Below, piece after piece: positions 35,972-44,230 of a stretch of DNA of 63,958 nt. The stretch comes from Lachnospiraceae bacterium (GTDB taxonomy: Bacteria; Bacillota; Clostridia; Lachnospirales; Lachnospiraceae): the NCBI GenBank assembly GCA_021771695.1, contig JAETON010000013.1, forward strand, positions 1 through 63,958, read 5' to 3'. The notes beneath the pieces are model-generated. The model did not search any database, was not told the origin of the DNA, and saw only the letters and a list, made by a program, of their open reading frames with translations. Numbering within the stretch: position 1 is the first letter of the stretch; every line of letters begins with the position of its first letter. A program made the position numbers and the translations under genes.

Positions 35972-37798
35972 TCACGATAATATTTGTAGAATCAAATGAA
36001 CAGATGTACACAATAAAATACCAGTTACTGCCGGAATGAAAAATGCTGCTGCCATCCATCGAAAGCTTCCTGTTTCTTTCCGAATTGTAAAAAAAGAAGC
36101 CGCACACGGCCAATGAGCAATGGAAAAAATAAGAAAACAAACTGCCGTTGTAATATCCCATCCATTAGAAAGAAACAGCTGCCGTATTTCTAGAAGTCCC
36201 AACAGCTCCGTCATATTTCCTTTTGCCGTATATATCATTATCATAATCGGCAGCACAATTTCATTGGCTGGAAATCCTAAAATAAATGCCATTAAAATTG
36301 TTCCGTCCAATCCCATAATTTTACCCAATGGCTCCAACATCTGAACACCAAAAGAAAGAATTGATGCATTTCCAATTTTAATATTTGCCATCATCCATAT
36401 GACTGCTCCTGCCGGTGCTGCAACAGCTGCTGCACGCCCCAGTACAAAAATTGTCCGGTCAAGAATAGACCGCATAATGACCTTTCCAATCTGAGGTTTT
36501 CGATACGGCGGAAGTTCCAATGCAAAGAAAGAAGGAACTCCTTTCAAAATAGTATTTGATAATATTTTTGACACAATCAAAGTCAAAAAAACTCCAGCTA
36601 AAACCACCACGGTCAAAATCCCTGCCAAAAGTACTGTTTCTATCCATCCTTCCCCAAAACATCCAGAACAAAACATAGCAATCACTGCAATCAATGTTGG
36701 AAATCTTCCATTGCACGGAATAAAAACATTGGTTAATATTGCAATCAGCCGTTCCCTTGGAGAATCAATAATTCTGCTTCCCATAATACCTACAGCATTA
36801 CATCCAAATCCCATTGTCATTGTCAATGCCTGCTTTCCACATGTTCCACAGCATTTTAGAGGACAATCCAGATTATATGCAGCCCTTGGAAGATACCCGG
36901 AATCTTCCAATAATGTAAAGAGTGGAAAGAAAACTGCCATTGGAGGCAGCATAACTGAAATCACCCAAGAAACCACTTGGTAAACTCCATCAACCAGAAT
37001 GCCTTGAAGCCACCAAGGCGCTTCCATCCATATCAAACCTTGCCGTAGTCTTTCCTGAAGCCAAAACATCGCATACGTTAAATACTCCGAAGGATAATTT
37101 GATCCCGCCATTGTTATCCAGAGAATTCCCATGAAAAGCAGAATCATACATGGAAATCCTGTCCATCGTCCGGTAAACCATCGATCCAGCCTACGGTCTC
37201 TTTTATCATGATTCTCTGGTACTTCTACAACTTCTTTATAGATTATTTCTGACAATGAAACCATTTCCTGCATTTTTCCTTTTTGGATGGAACGTTTTTT
37301 TCTCTCTGCCTCTTTTTCTAATATACTTTTTAAGTTTTTTATGCTGTTTTTTTGGTGTGCCTTCGTCCCAATAACCGGTACTCCCAACATTTTTGACAGC
37401 TTTTTCAAATCTATTACAATTCCCTTATGTTCCGCTTCATCCATTAAATTTACACACACAATAACCCTTGGACAAATTTCTATAATTTGTAATGCCAGAT
37501 TTAAATTTCGTTCCAAACAAGTCCCATCACATACAACAATCACCATATCCGGTGTTTGATTGCAAAGAAAATCTCTTGCAATTTGTTCTTCCGGCGAATG
37601 TGCTGTAAGAGAATATGTCCCTGGAAGGTCTATTAAATGATAATGATAATTTTCTGTCTCACAATCTCCTTCTGCCTTTTCCACCGTTTTCCCCGGCCAA
37701 TTTCCTGTATGCTGATGCATTCCAGTCAAATTGTTAAATATTGTGCTCTTTCCAACATTTGGATTTCCTGCAAGTGCTACTGTCAAAAACTTCTTCAT
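35972..37798 (-). CDS. feoB: Ferrous iron transporter FeoB (copy 2, short type)
   Basis: This 608-residue FeoB has G1 GNPNVGKST, the NWPGKTVEKAEG signature, G3 DLPG and G4 NLMD, a short linker and about eight membrane helices with gate motifs around MTMGFGCNAVG and FIPCNGRFPTL. It is about 100 residues shorter than copy 1, mainly in the linker and C-terminus, and has no Cys-rich partner gene. No TTAG-N6-CTAA dyad is seen upstream, so it may be regulated differently or transport another divalent metal. Confidence 0.93.
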   Translation of the reverse strand: MKKFLTVALAGNPNVGKSTIFNNLTGMHQHTGNWPGKTVEKAEGDCETENYHYHLIDLPGTYSLTAHSPEEQIARDFLCNQTPDMVIVVCDGTCLERNLNLALQIIEICPRVIVCVNLMDEAEHKGIVIDLKKLSKMLGVPVIGTKAHQKNSIKNLKSILEKEAERKKRSIQKGKMQEMVSLSEIIYKEVVEVPENHDKRDRRLDRWFTGRWTGFPCMILLFMGILWITMAGSNYPSEYLTYAMFWLQERLRQGLIWMEAPWWLQGILVDGVYQVVSWVISVMLPPMAVFFPLFTLLEDSGYLPRAAYNLDCPLKCCGTCGKQALTMTMGFGCNAVGIMGSRIIDSPRERLIAILTNVFIPCNGRFPTLIAVIAMFCSGCFGEGWIETVLLAGILTVVVLAGVFLTLIVSKILSNTILKGVPSFFALELPPYRKPQIGKVIMRSILDRTIFVLGRAAAVAAPAGAVIWMMANIKIGNASILSFGVQMLEPLGKIMGLDGTILMAFILGFPANEIVLPIMIMIYTAKGNMTELLGLLEIRQLFLSNGWDITTAVCFLIFSIAHWPCAASFFTIRKETGSFRWMAAAFFIPAVTGILLCTSVHLILQILS

Positions 37799-38046
37799 TT
37801 CTCACAAAATCCTCCCGTCTCTACAATAATCTTCTTTCCATCCTCCCTTCGGATAGCGATCACCGCTCCACGGACAGTGTATGCCATAGGATCACCAAAA
37901 GGACTCTTCCCTACGCATTTTATTATTGTATTTTCAATCAAACCAAGATCCCGGATTCTGCGAAGTATACTGCCTTTAACATCTATTTCCACAACTCTTC
38001 CCTTTTGCCCAGACTCCATATCACACATTCTCTTTTTATTTCTCAT
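37795..38046 (-). CDS. feoA: FeoA domain protein (partner of FeoB copy 2)
   Basis: This 83-residue SH3-like FeoA protein has RRIRDLGLIENTIIKCVGKSPFGDP, then YTVRGAVIAIRREDGKKIIV. It overlaps the feoB start by 4 bp (ATGA), unlike the spaced feo genes at 9.5 kb. The ATG at 38046 has GAGGAG upstream. Confidence 0.9.
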   Translation of the reverse strand: MRNKKRMCDMESGQKGRVVEIDVKGSILRRIRDLGLIENTIIKCVGKSPFGDPMAYTVRGAVIAIRREDGKKIIVETGGFCEK

Positions 38047-38161
38047 GTCTGCTCCTCAGGCCAATATTTTCATTAATATTAGTATATTCTCTTATACAAA
38101 ATATGTGCTTAATTCCTTTTTCCAGCTTTTACTTTTTTATTTAATAATGTAAAACAAAAGA

Positions 38162-38187
38162 GATATCCAAATCATCTTTTGAATATC
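38162..38187 (-). terminator. Terminator after the RpiB fusion gene
   Basis: GATATTCAAA / TTTGGATATC on the minus strand (one G-U pair) with a 6-nt loop, then TCTTTTG. It lies 70 nt after the stop at 38256. Confidence 0.65.
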
Positions 38188-38255
38188 CCTTTTCTATCAT
38201 TTATTTCCTCATATATATTACAGTATCATTCTTAAAAATATAGCAGATTCATCCA

Positions 38256-39137
38256 TTAATCTTCAATCATATTGATACGGCGGATATGTCTCTCGTCATT
38301 GGAGAATTTTGTCTCAAGAAACGCATCTACAATTTCAAGAGCCAGTCCTTCACCAGTAACTCTCGCACCCATGGCAAGAATATTCGCATCATTGTGTTCT
38401 CTCGTTGCTTTTGCACTAAATGTATCGCCGCAAAGTGCTGCACGGATTCCCGGAATCTTATTTGCTGTAATAGAAATCCCAATTCCTGTTCCACAGATCA
38501 AAATTCCCTGTTTAATTTCTCCGTCTTTAATGCCTTTTGCAACTGCTTTTGCATAAATAGGATAATCACAGGATTCCTCAGAATAGCATCCGTAATCTTT
38601 CACCGCATATCCCTTCTCTTCCAGATGTTTGATGACTGCCTGTTTTAGAGCAAATCCACCATGATCGCTTCCAATACCTATCATTTTGTTTCCTCCTAAT
38701 CTTTCTTCCCATATTTTTTTTACTAATTGCGTTATCTGCTGAAAACAACGCTCATAATCTTTCTCTTCCATGCCATAGGGATCAATCACTGCCCCTTCAA
38801 CTCTGGCATATTCATTAATCGCAGCAACCTGCTTATAGCCATGATATTCTTCCATGACTTTTTCTTTCTGCTCTTCCGTCATTGTAAGAATCAGATCACT
38901 TTCTTCCACTTCTTCCTGCAAAAGCTGTGCAGACTGGAAATCTACAATTTCTATTCCCATGGCTCTCACCATATCTGCTGCTTTCACATGTACAGGCTCT
39001 GGAAAAAGCACCACCAATCCTCTGGAAATAACTTTCACATCCTTTTGATGTGCTTCTTTTAAATATTGACGTAATACTGATTCTGCCATAAAACTGCGGC
39101 AGGTATTATTCGTACTAACTATGATAATGTTCTTCAA
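38256..39137 (-). CDS. rpiB: Fusion of a low-molecular-weight protein phosphatase-like domain (Cys to Ser) and ribose-5-phosphate isomerase B
   Basis: This 293-residue protein joins two domains. Residues 1-150 are like LMW protein tyrosine/arginine phosphatase (YwlE type), but the CX5R loop reads S-T-N-N-T-C-R: Ser8 (AGT) replaces the nucleophilic Cys, so phosphatase activity is doubtful. The Asp of the DPYG motif is kept. Residues 152-293 are a complete RpiB (IGIGSDHGGFALK, ILICGTGIGISI, REHNDANILAMG), which interconverts ribose-5-P and ribulose-5-P. A perfect AGGAGG lies 7 nt before an internal ATG at 38684, so free RpiB of 142 residues can also be made. The fusion starts with TTG after AAGGAG. 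Confidence 0.9.
   Translation of the reverse strand: MKNIIIVSTNNTCRSFMAESVLRQYLKEAHQKDVKVISRGLVVLFPEPVHVKAADMVRAMGIEIVDFQSAQLLQEEVEESDLILTMTEEQKEKVMEEYHGYKQVAAINEYARVEGAVIDPYGMEEKDYERCFQQITQLVKKIWEERLGGNKMIGIGSDHGGFALKQAVIKHLEEKGYAVKDYGCYSEESCDYPIYAKAVAKGIKDGEIKQGILICGTGIGISITANKIPGIRAALCGDTFSAKATREHNDANILAMGARVTGEGLALEIVDAFLETKFSNDERHIRRINMIED
38685..38698 (-). promoter_or_regulatory. Internal ribosome-binding site for free RpiB
   Basis: Minus strand AGGAGGAAACAAA directly before ATG 38684, inside the fused reading frame, where it encodes Gly-Gly-Asn-Lys. Its strength suggests that rpiB was, and probably still is, translated independently. Confidence 0.75.
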
Positions 39138-39151
39138 AGCATTCTCCTTTT

Positions 39152-40201
39152 TTAGATTCGAATGATCTTATGTCCTGCTGCTTTCACTAAACGATTCATA
39201 ACCGCCTCACTTAACGGTTCCTCTTCAAATCCCTCTGAATAGATGATATCGACATCCTTATGGTCAAAACCACGCAGAACATCATATAATTTCGCTGTTA
39301 CAGTTTCCATATTGCAGCGTCTGCCTACAGACACTACATCATCCGCTGTATACTCTTCTACCGTTTCATCTGTACAAATCACTCCAACCCGGTTTCCAAG
39401 CTCCTTCTGTTTCACAGCCAAACAATTAATTTTGGCAATCACCGCTTTTCTTTCTCCCAGCACAATCGTCATGTCTGCTTTCGGTGCATAATGTTTATAT
39501 TTCATCCCCGGTGCTTTCGGCACACCGTTGTCTTTCCCCAAGAAAGCCGTATTCATGCGTACTGGGCAGCCGATTACTTTCTCTAATTCCATTTTTGTAA
39601 TGCGTCCCGGCCTTAAAATGACTGGAACAGCTTCACTAAAATCAACAATCGTTGACTCCACTCCTACTTTTACTGCGCCTCCATCTAATATCATAGGAAT
39701 TCTGCCATCTAAGTCTTCCATAACATGCTCTGCCTTGGTCGGGCTTGGCCGTCCGGATGTATTGGCACTTGGCGCAGCAATCGGAACCTTTGCTTCCTGT
39801 ATCAGTCTCAAAGCAGTCTTATGTGCCGGCATTCTTACTGCAACTGTAGAAAGACCTCCTGTAACGCAGGATGGCACTTTCTCTGCCTTTGGTAAAATAA
39901 CTGTCATCGGACCAGGCCAAAAGTAATCCATTGCCTTTCTTGCAGTTTCTGGAATTTCCTGAACCAATGATTCCGTCATCGCCATATCACAAACATGTAA
40001 AATTAATGGATTATCTGAAGGTCTGCCTTTCGCTTCATAAATCTTATGTACAGCTTCTTCAAGTAATCCATTCCCCCCTAATCCGTACACAGTCTCTGTA
40101 GGAAATGCCACAACTTCACCCCGACGGATTAATTCAGCAGCTTCTTTCATCTGCATCGAACAATCTTCAATTTGCTGGACTTTTACCAACTTCGTTTTCA
40201 T
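39152..40201 (-). CDS. ywlC: L-threonylcarbamoyladenylate synthase (Sua5/YwlC type)
   Basis: This 349-residue enzyme makes threonylcarbamoyl-AMP for the t6A37 modification of tRNA. The YrdC domain (about 15-200) has GEVVAFPTETVYGLGGNG, KGRPSDNPLILHV and APSANTSGRPSPT; the C-terminal Sua5 domain (about 215-345) is present, making it the long form. The start at 40201 follows AGGAG; an in-frame ATG at 40216 is less likely. The gene order ywlC, phosphatase, rpiB resembles Bacillus ywlC-ywlE-ywlF. Confidence 0.94.
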   Translation of the reverse strand: MKTKLVKVQQIEDCSMQMKEAAELIRRGEVVAFPTETVYGLGGNGLLEEAVHKIYEAKGRPSDNPLILHVCDMAMTESLVQEIPETARKAMDYFWPGPMTVILPKAEKVPSCVTGGLSTVAVRMPAHKTALRLIQEAKVPIAAPSANTSGRPSPTKAEHVMEDLDGRIPMILDGGAVKVGVESTIVDFSEAVPVILRPGRITKMELEKVIGCPVRMNTAFLGKDNGVPKAPGMKYKHYAPKADMTIVLGERKAVIAKINCLAVKQKELGNRVGVICTDETVEEYTADDVVSVGRRCNMETVTAKLYDVLRGFDHKDVDIIYSEGFEEEPLSEAVMNRLVKAAGHKIIRI

Positions 40202-40285
40202 AATTTCTCCTAACATTTCTATTACAGTATAGCATTAATTATAAAAAAAGGAAAGCATGTATTCTCCATAAGACTTTTGGAAAGC

Positions 40286-40333
40286 TTTTATATTATAAGA
40301 ATATTCCGCCCAAAACATTCTTATAATATAAAA
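40286..40333. repeat. 17-bp perfect inverted repeat before cwlD
   Basis: TTTTATATTATAAGAAT (40286-40302) and its exact complement (40317-40333) around a 14-nt GC-containing centre. It lies between divergent genes, 19 nt before the cwlD ATG. It has no terminator function to serve, since no transcript enters from either side. It may be an operator or a 5'-leader hairpin that masks the weak cwlD ribosome-binding site. Confidence 0.7.
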
Positions 40334-40352
40334 AAAGAAAAGGCTGTATCCC

Positions 40353-41054
40353 ATGAAAAAAGAAACAAAAATGCTCCTTTTGGGCAGTTTTATAATTCTT
40401 CTGCTCCTTTCATTTTCTTCTATTACATTTCCTATTTTTGTAAGTCAAACAATCAAAAATCAGAATATAATATTTATAGATCCCGGTCATGGGGGTTCTG
40501 ATCCCGGAAAAGTCGGATCTGGAAATGTTCTTGAAAAAGATATTAATCTCTCACTTTCCCTTAAATTAAAGAAATTACTGGAAAAGAAAAAATTCAAAGT
40601 ATATATCAGCAGAGATGGGGATTATAATCTTGCAACATCTACTTCCAACGTAAAAATATCGGATTTGAAAAATCGAAAACAACGAATATTTGATTCGGAG
40701 CCTGCTGCCGTTATCAGCATTCATCAAAACAGTTATCCCAGTGGAGATGTTCATGGTGCACAAGTCTTTTACTATCAGGGATCTGCTCAAGGCAAACTTC
40801 TAGCTGATTCCATTCAAAATGCACTAATTGAAGGTCTGGATTCTTCTAACCATCGTCAGGCGAAAGCTAATACAGATTATTATCTCTTTCGAGATAATCC
40901 TTACCCAACGGTAATCGTAGAATGTGGTTTCCTGTCTAATGAAGAAGAAAAAACAAAACTTCAAACCTCGGACTACCAAAAAAAGGCAGCTGACTGTATT
41001 TATCAAGGATTAAAGAAATATCTTTCCAGTGAAAGTTCCAAAAGGGATCTGTAA
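40353..41054 (+). CDS. cwlD: N-acetylmuramoyl-L-alanine amidase (CwlD-like)
   Basis: This 233-residue amidase has an N-terminal membrane anchor (about 8-28) and an Amidase_3 domain with zinc ligands in IFIDPGHGGSDPG (His), EKDINLSLSL (Glu), ISIHQNSYPS (His) and the catalytic Glu in TVIVECGFLSNEEE. CwlD acts with PdaA to make muramic-delta-lactam in spore cortex, which fits a spore former. The signal anchor and size match CwlD better than vegetative amidases. Confidence 0.85.
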   Translation: MKKETKMLLLGSFIILLLLSFSSITFPIFVSQTIKNQNIIFIDPGHGGSDPGKVGSGNVLEKDINLSLSLKLKKLLEKKKFKVYISRDGDYNLATSTSNVKISDLKNRKQRIFDSEPAAVISIHQNSYPSGDVHGAQVFYYQGSAQGKLLADSIQNALIEGLDSSNHRQAKANTDYYLFRDNPYPTVIVECGFLSNEEEKTKLQTSDYQKKAADCIYQGLKKYLSSESSKRDL

Positions 41055-41073
41055 AGAGCATTTTATCCGCAAA

Positions 41074-41097
41074 AGCCGGGAAATATTCTTCCCGGCT
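41074..41097. terminator. Terminator between cwlD and the small orphan
   Basis: AGCCGGGAA / TTCCCGGCT with a 6-nt loop. T-rich flank is better on the minus strand (TTTTGC), so it mainly serves the small minus-strand gene; cwlD may share it. Confidence 0.75.
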
Positions 41098-41112
41098 GTA
41101 TACTCTTTGTAA

Positions 41113-41307
41113 CTATTCTCTAATTTTTTGATAATTGACGGCATAAATCTCCCCTTTCTCATTTCCGACAAACTCTTTCATGTAAGAATCATCTTCTTTT
41201 AAAATAAGATTTACATGTTCCAAATTTACATCATTGATTGAGATGCCATCCACATGGATTGCCAATCCTCTGGATAGATAATAAGATAATTCGTCATGAT
41301 TCGCCAT
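41113..41307 (-). CDS. Small hypothetical protein
   Basis: A 64-residue acidic soluble protein (MANHDELSYYL...), with no membrane segment or cysteine. It contains an SINDVNLEHVNLILKEDDSYMKEF stretch in the middle that looks structured. GGAGG lies 5 nt before the ATG at 41307, which decides the start. I recognise no family. It is divergent from mecA and may share its control region. Confidence 0.65.
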   Translation of the reverse strand: MANHDELSYYLSRGLAIHVDGISINDVNLEHVNLILKEDDSYMKEFVGNEKGEIYAVNYQKIRE

Positions 41308-41475
41308 AAGTACCTCCAATCTGTTGTCCTACATAATGTCAGCACTGTTTTGTGGTATATAAATTCTAAACTGACCTGAAATGCAAGTTCCTGCCGCGGC
41401 ATATTCCTATTATATACAATATTGTAAATTATTTCAATATATTTTTGGCGAAATTTGTAAATTCATAAGAAGTAC

Positions 41476-41504
41476 TTTACACAATTCAAATCTGATACTA
41501 TAAT
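41476..41504 (+). promoter_or_regulatory. Sigma-A promoter of mecA
   Basis: TTTACA, 17-nt spacer, TATAAT, ending 25 bp before the ATG at 41530. Confidence 0.8.
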
Positions 41505-41529
41505 AACAACAAAGTAAGGAGTGATGATT

Positions 41530-42228
41530 ATGAAAATTGAACGTATCAGTGATAATCAAATCCGATGTACTTTAAATAAAGAAGATCTTGCAGGAAAGGA
41601 AACATTATTGAACGAATTGGCATTTGGCTCTGACAAGGCAAAGGGACTTTTCCGTGAGCTTATGAAAAAGGCCTCTGCTGAATTAGGTTTTGAGACGAAC
41701 GATATTCCATTAATGGTTGAAGCCATCCCTGTATCAAAAGATTGTTTGATTCTTGTAATAACCAGAGTCGATAATCCAGATGACTTGCATGAACACTATA
41801 AAAAACTGGCAAAAAATGTATCGCCGGAAAATATCCATATTGCTGATGACAGCGGCCTGCTAGACTTTTTAGGTGGTCCGTCAGATCATTTAAAAGATTT
41901 AGAAGAAACTATGAAATTAGCGTTATGGGATTCTGATTTAAATATTTATTGTTTCCACACACTGGAAGATGTATCTGATGCAGCAAAATTGATTAAAAAT
42001 TATAAAACACGAAGCAGTTTATATAAAGACCCTATGAATCACTGTTATTATTTAACACTAAGTGCACTCTTTGAAGAAGGTCAAAAAAAGGATATGGATG
42101 AAATCCATTCCATTCTTTCTGAATACTGTAAACAGCTTCCAAACACTTATGCAACTGCATCTTTATTTAATGAACATCTAAAGACGATGATACAAAAAAA
42201 CGCTGTAGAAGAAATGGCGGAATACTAA
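41530..42228 (+). CDS. mecA: ClpC adaptor protein MecA
   Basis: This 232-residue adaptor has the MecA N-terminal target-binding domain (MKIERISDNQIRCTL, then AFGSDKAKGLFRELMKKASAELGF), an acidic linker and a C-terminal ClpC-binding domain (about 120-225, IYCFHTLEDVSDAAKLI, YLTLSALFEEGQKKD). It delivers substrates to ClpCP. This is not the resistance PBP of the same name. Codons at 41521 and 41524 are possible starts, but 41530 has the best spacing to AAGGAG. Confidence 0.93.
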   Translation: MKIERISDNQIRCTLNKEDLAGKETLLNELAFGSDKAKGLFRELMKKASAELGFETNDIPLMVEAIPVSKDCLILVITRVDNPDDLHEHYKKLAKNVSPENIHIADDSGLLDFLGGPSDHLKDLEETMKLALWDSDLNIYCFHTLEDVSDAAKLIKNYKTRSSLYKDPMNHCYYLTLSALFEEGQKKDMDEIHSILSEYCKQLPNTYATASLFNEHLKTMIQKNAVEEMAEY

Positions 42229-42234
42229 GACTTC

Positions 42235-42305
42235 AAAAACATGGTTCCCGGAGCGCTTCCCTCGCTGCGCTCAGTCCAGATGCATCCGGGATTACCATGT
42301 TTTTT
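42235..42305 (+). terminator. Large 3'-UTR hairpin after mecA (element B)
   Basis: An 11-bp perfect outer stem (AAAAACATGGT / ACCATGTTTTT), a 2-nt bulge and a 7-bp inner stem (TCCCGGA / TCCGGGA) enclose a 32-nt loop with an inner GCGC/GCGC pairing. It starts 7 nt after the mecA stop and ends in T6. The loop begins GCGCTTC and ends CCAGATGCA, resembling the loops of elements A1 and A2. Confidence 0.75.
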
Positions 42306-42471
42306 CGTTACACTAATTCAGATACGTCTGGGGAAGTATAGTTTTTTCATTAACAAATCATTGCCGGATTATATATGGCAGCAGTTGTATTGTATCATAT
42401 TTTGGATAAAATGTATATATTTTACATATATTTTATCTACTTTCTTTAAAGCCTAAAAATCCGATTCAAAA

Positions 42472-42532
42472 ATATCCCGCTTGGAATCAATCTGCAGGAC
42501 CGTGAGGTCCGAAGCCGTTCCATGCGGGATAT
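42472..42532 (-). terminator. Large 3'-UTR hairpin after dhaL (element A2)
   Basis: Outer stem ATATCCCGC/GCGGGATAT, one mismatch, then 5 more pairs, enclosing a 31-nt loop that contains a perfect inner hairpin GGACC-GTGA-GGTCC. The minus-strand loop begins CGGCTT and ends TGCAGATTGA, identical to element A1 after atpC, although the stems differ in sequence. It lies 12 nt after the dhaL stop and is followed by T5. Confidence 0.75.
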
Positions 42533-42544
42533 GTGAGTCATATT

Positions 42545-43168
42545 TTATTGTACACTTTTTTCAAATGCCTGCATAATTAATGAAGCAACTTTTGCTCCCG
42601 GATCTTCCAAACTTCTGGAAGCTTCTCCTCTGGTAGCAGCTCTTCCATGAACTGCCAGCATCGTTGTTGTAGCTTTGAAGCCTTCTTCTGCAGCTGCTGC
42701 AGCTTTGGCTGCCATATCAACTAAAGAATCACCAGCATCTAAAGATGCTTTCAGGCTTTCAACTGCCGGATGAATTCCATCGATAAATGTTTTATCTCCA
42801 ACTTTTGCTCCACCGAGCTTTGCAACACCTGCTTCATAGGATGCAAATATTTGAGCAATATCAGCATCTTCTAAGGTTTCTTTTCCCTTTAGGTCTTTTC
42901 CAGCCTGTTTTAAACCAGTTGCCATTAAAGAACCCATTGTAGAAGGAACTTTATTTGCCATCGCTTTTCCAGCAGCAAATAACAATTTCCCGGCATCTGT
43001 GACAGCTCCATCAGCAACTGCATCGTATGCAGCCTTGAAACCATCTGTCATTGTAAGACCTAAGTCACCGTCACCTACAATACCATCCATTGCAATCAGT
43101 TTTTCTTTATTCTCAGCCATAATATCGCTGATTTCTTTTAATAAAGTAATTAAATAAGATGTCTCCAT
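42545..43168 (-). CDS. dhaL: Dihydroxyacetone kinase DhaL-like subunit
   Basis: This 207-residue all-helical nucleotide-binding subunit transfers phosphate to a ketose bound on DhaK. The Mg-binding loop reads DGIVGDGDLGLTM (Asp residues kept; the usual GDGDHG has Leu for His). The ADP-contacting segment PSTMGSLMATG departs from the usual GGxxGPL form, and the RGEASRSLEDPGA end keeps the DPGA motif. No DhaM phosphoryl donor is encoded nearby, so ATP or a PTS protein elsewhere must supply phosphate. It is the last gene of the PTS operon. Confidence 0.88.
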   Translation of the reverse strand: METSYLITLLKEISDIMAENKEKLIAMDGIVGDGDLGLTMTDGFKAAYDAVADGAVTDAGKLLFAAGKAMANKVPSTMGSLMATGLKQAGKDLKGKETLEDADIAQIFASYEAGVAKLGGAKVGDKTFIDGIHPAVESLKASLDAGDSLVDMAAKAAAAAEEGFKATTTMLAVHGRAATRGEASRSLEDPGAKVASLIMQAFEKSVQ

Positions 43169-43181
43169 ACTACATGTCCTC

Positions 43182-44192
43182 CTAAACCTGTTTAAAGAAC
43201 GGTGTGTCTACCGGATGATCGATACATTCTTTCAGTTCATCATCTAATTTCAGTAAAGAAATAGAGAATCCAGCCATTTCAATTGCTGTAGCATATTCAC
43301 CTACATAATATTTGTATACTTTGATTCCTTTTTCTTCTAATACCTGATTGATACGGCGGGTAACAATGTACTGTTCATCCAATGGAGTAGCTCCAAGACC
43401 ATTGACAAGAACTGCTACTTCATCACCGTTTTCATATGGAAGATCAGCTACGATTTTTTCTAACATTTCATCAACAATCTGATCTGCAGGTTCAAGTTTT
43501 CCACGGCGGATTCCCGGTTCTCCATGAATCCCCATTCCAATTTCCATCTCATCGTCTTCGATTTCAAAACTTGGTTTACCAACTCTAGGTACTGTACATG
43601 GAGTTAAAGCAACACCCATGGTACGAACATTGTTATTTGCTTTTTCTGCAACACGTTTTACTTCATCTAAAGATAACATCTTATCTGCTGCGGCTCCAGC
43701 ACATTTATAAACGAAGAAAATACCTGCAACACCACGGCGGGTACTTTTTTCCCCTGGCGCAGACGGTCCTGCGGAAGCAACATCATCCGCTCCGAGAACT
43801 TCTGCTGTTTCAATATCATCTTCCATTTCAACTTCATCAGCAGCCGGACGGAACGTAAAGATATCTCCATTATAATTTCCATAGATATAAAGTACACCAG
43901 CACCACTGTCAGCTTCTCTAGTCAAAGCAATTGCCTGGTCTACGCTCGGAGACTGAAATACATCCCCAACTGCACATCCATCAATCATTCCTTTTCCTAC
44001 ATATCCTAAGAACAATGGAAGATGTCCGGATCCGCCGCCGGTTACGATACCTACTTTCCCTTCCTTTTTATGTTTTGTTACGAGAACCTGTAAATCCCCA
44101 TCTACACATGTCAAATCATCTTCATGTGCAATGTAGATTCCTTCTAACATTTCTTTAATATAATTATCTGGGGAATTAATAATTTTTTTCAT
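43182..44192 (-). CDS. dhaK: Dihydroxyacetone kinase DhaK-like subunit (copy 1)
   Basis: This 336-residue ketose-binding subunit has the substrate residues of DhaK: His in GGGSGHLPLF near residue 60, Asp in NYNGDIFTF near 110 and the covalent-hemiaminal His in GIHGEPGIRRG near 220. The first motif has Leu where most DhaK have Glu (GGGSGHEP). It lies 13 bp before dhaL. Together they should phosphorylate a short ketose or aldose, probably not identical to the substrate of copy 2. Confidence 0.92.
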   Translation of the reverse strand: MKKIINSPDNYIKEMLEGIYIAHEDDLTCVDGDLQVLVTKHKKEGKVGIVTGGGSGHLPLFLGYVGKGMIDGCAVGDVFQSPSVDQAIALTREADSGAGVLYIYGNYNGDIFTFRPAADEVEMEDDIETAEVLGADDVASAGPSAPGEKSTRRGVAGIFFVYKCAGAAADKMLSLDEVKRVAEKANNNVRTMGVALTPCTVPRVGKPSFEIEDDEMEIGMGIHGEPGIRRGKLEPADQIVDEMLEKIVADLPYENGDEVAVLVNGLGATPLDEQYIVTRRINQVLEEKGIKVYKYYVGEYATAIEMAGFSISLLKLDDELKECIDHPVDTPFFKQV

Positions 44193-44230
44193 AATAAAAT
44201 ACTCCTTAAAACCATAAAATCAGCAGCAAA

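Larger units (their letters stand above)
42229..42544. other. Gene-free 316 bp with two large hairpins
   Basis: This stretch between the convergent mecA and dhaL genes holds the mecA hairpin (42235-42305), about 165 bp of AT-rich sequence in which I see no gene, and the dhaL hairpin (42472-42532). No open frame with a ribosome-binding site was found. Confidence 0.7.

Noticed and set aside
41113-41319. Start of the small orphan at 41319
   Set aside because: The ATG at 41307 has GGAGG at 5 nt; the upstream codon would place this ribosome-binding site inside the gene.
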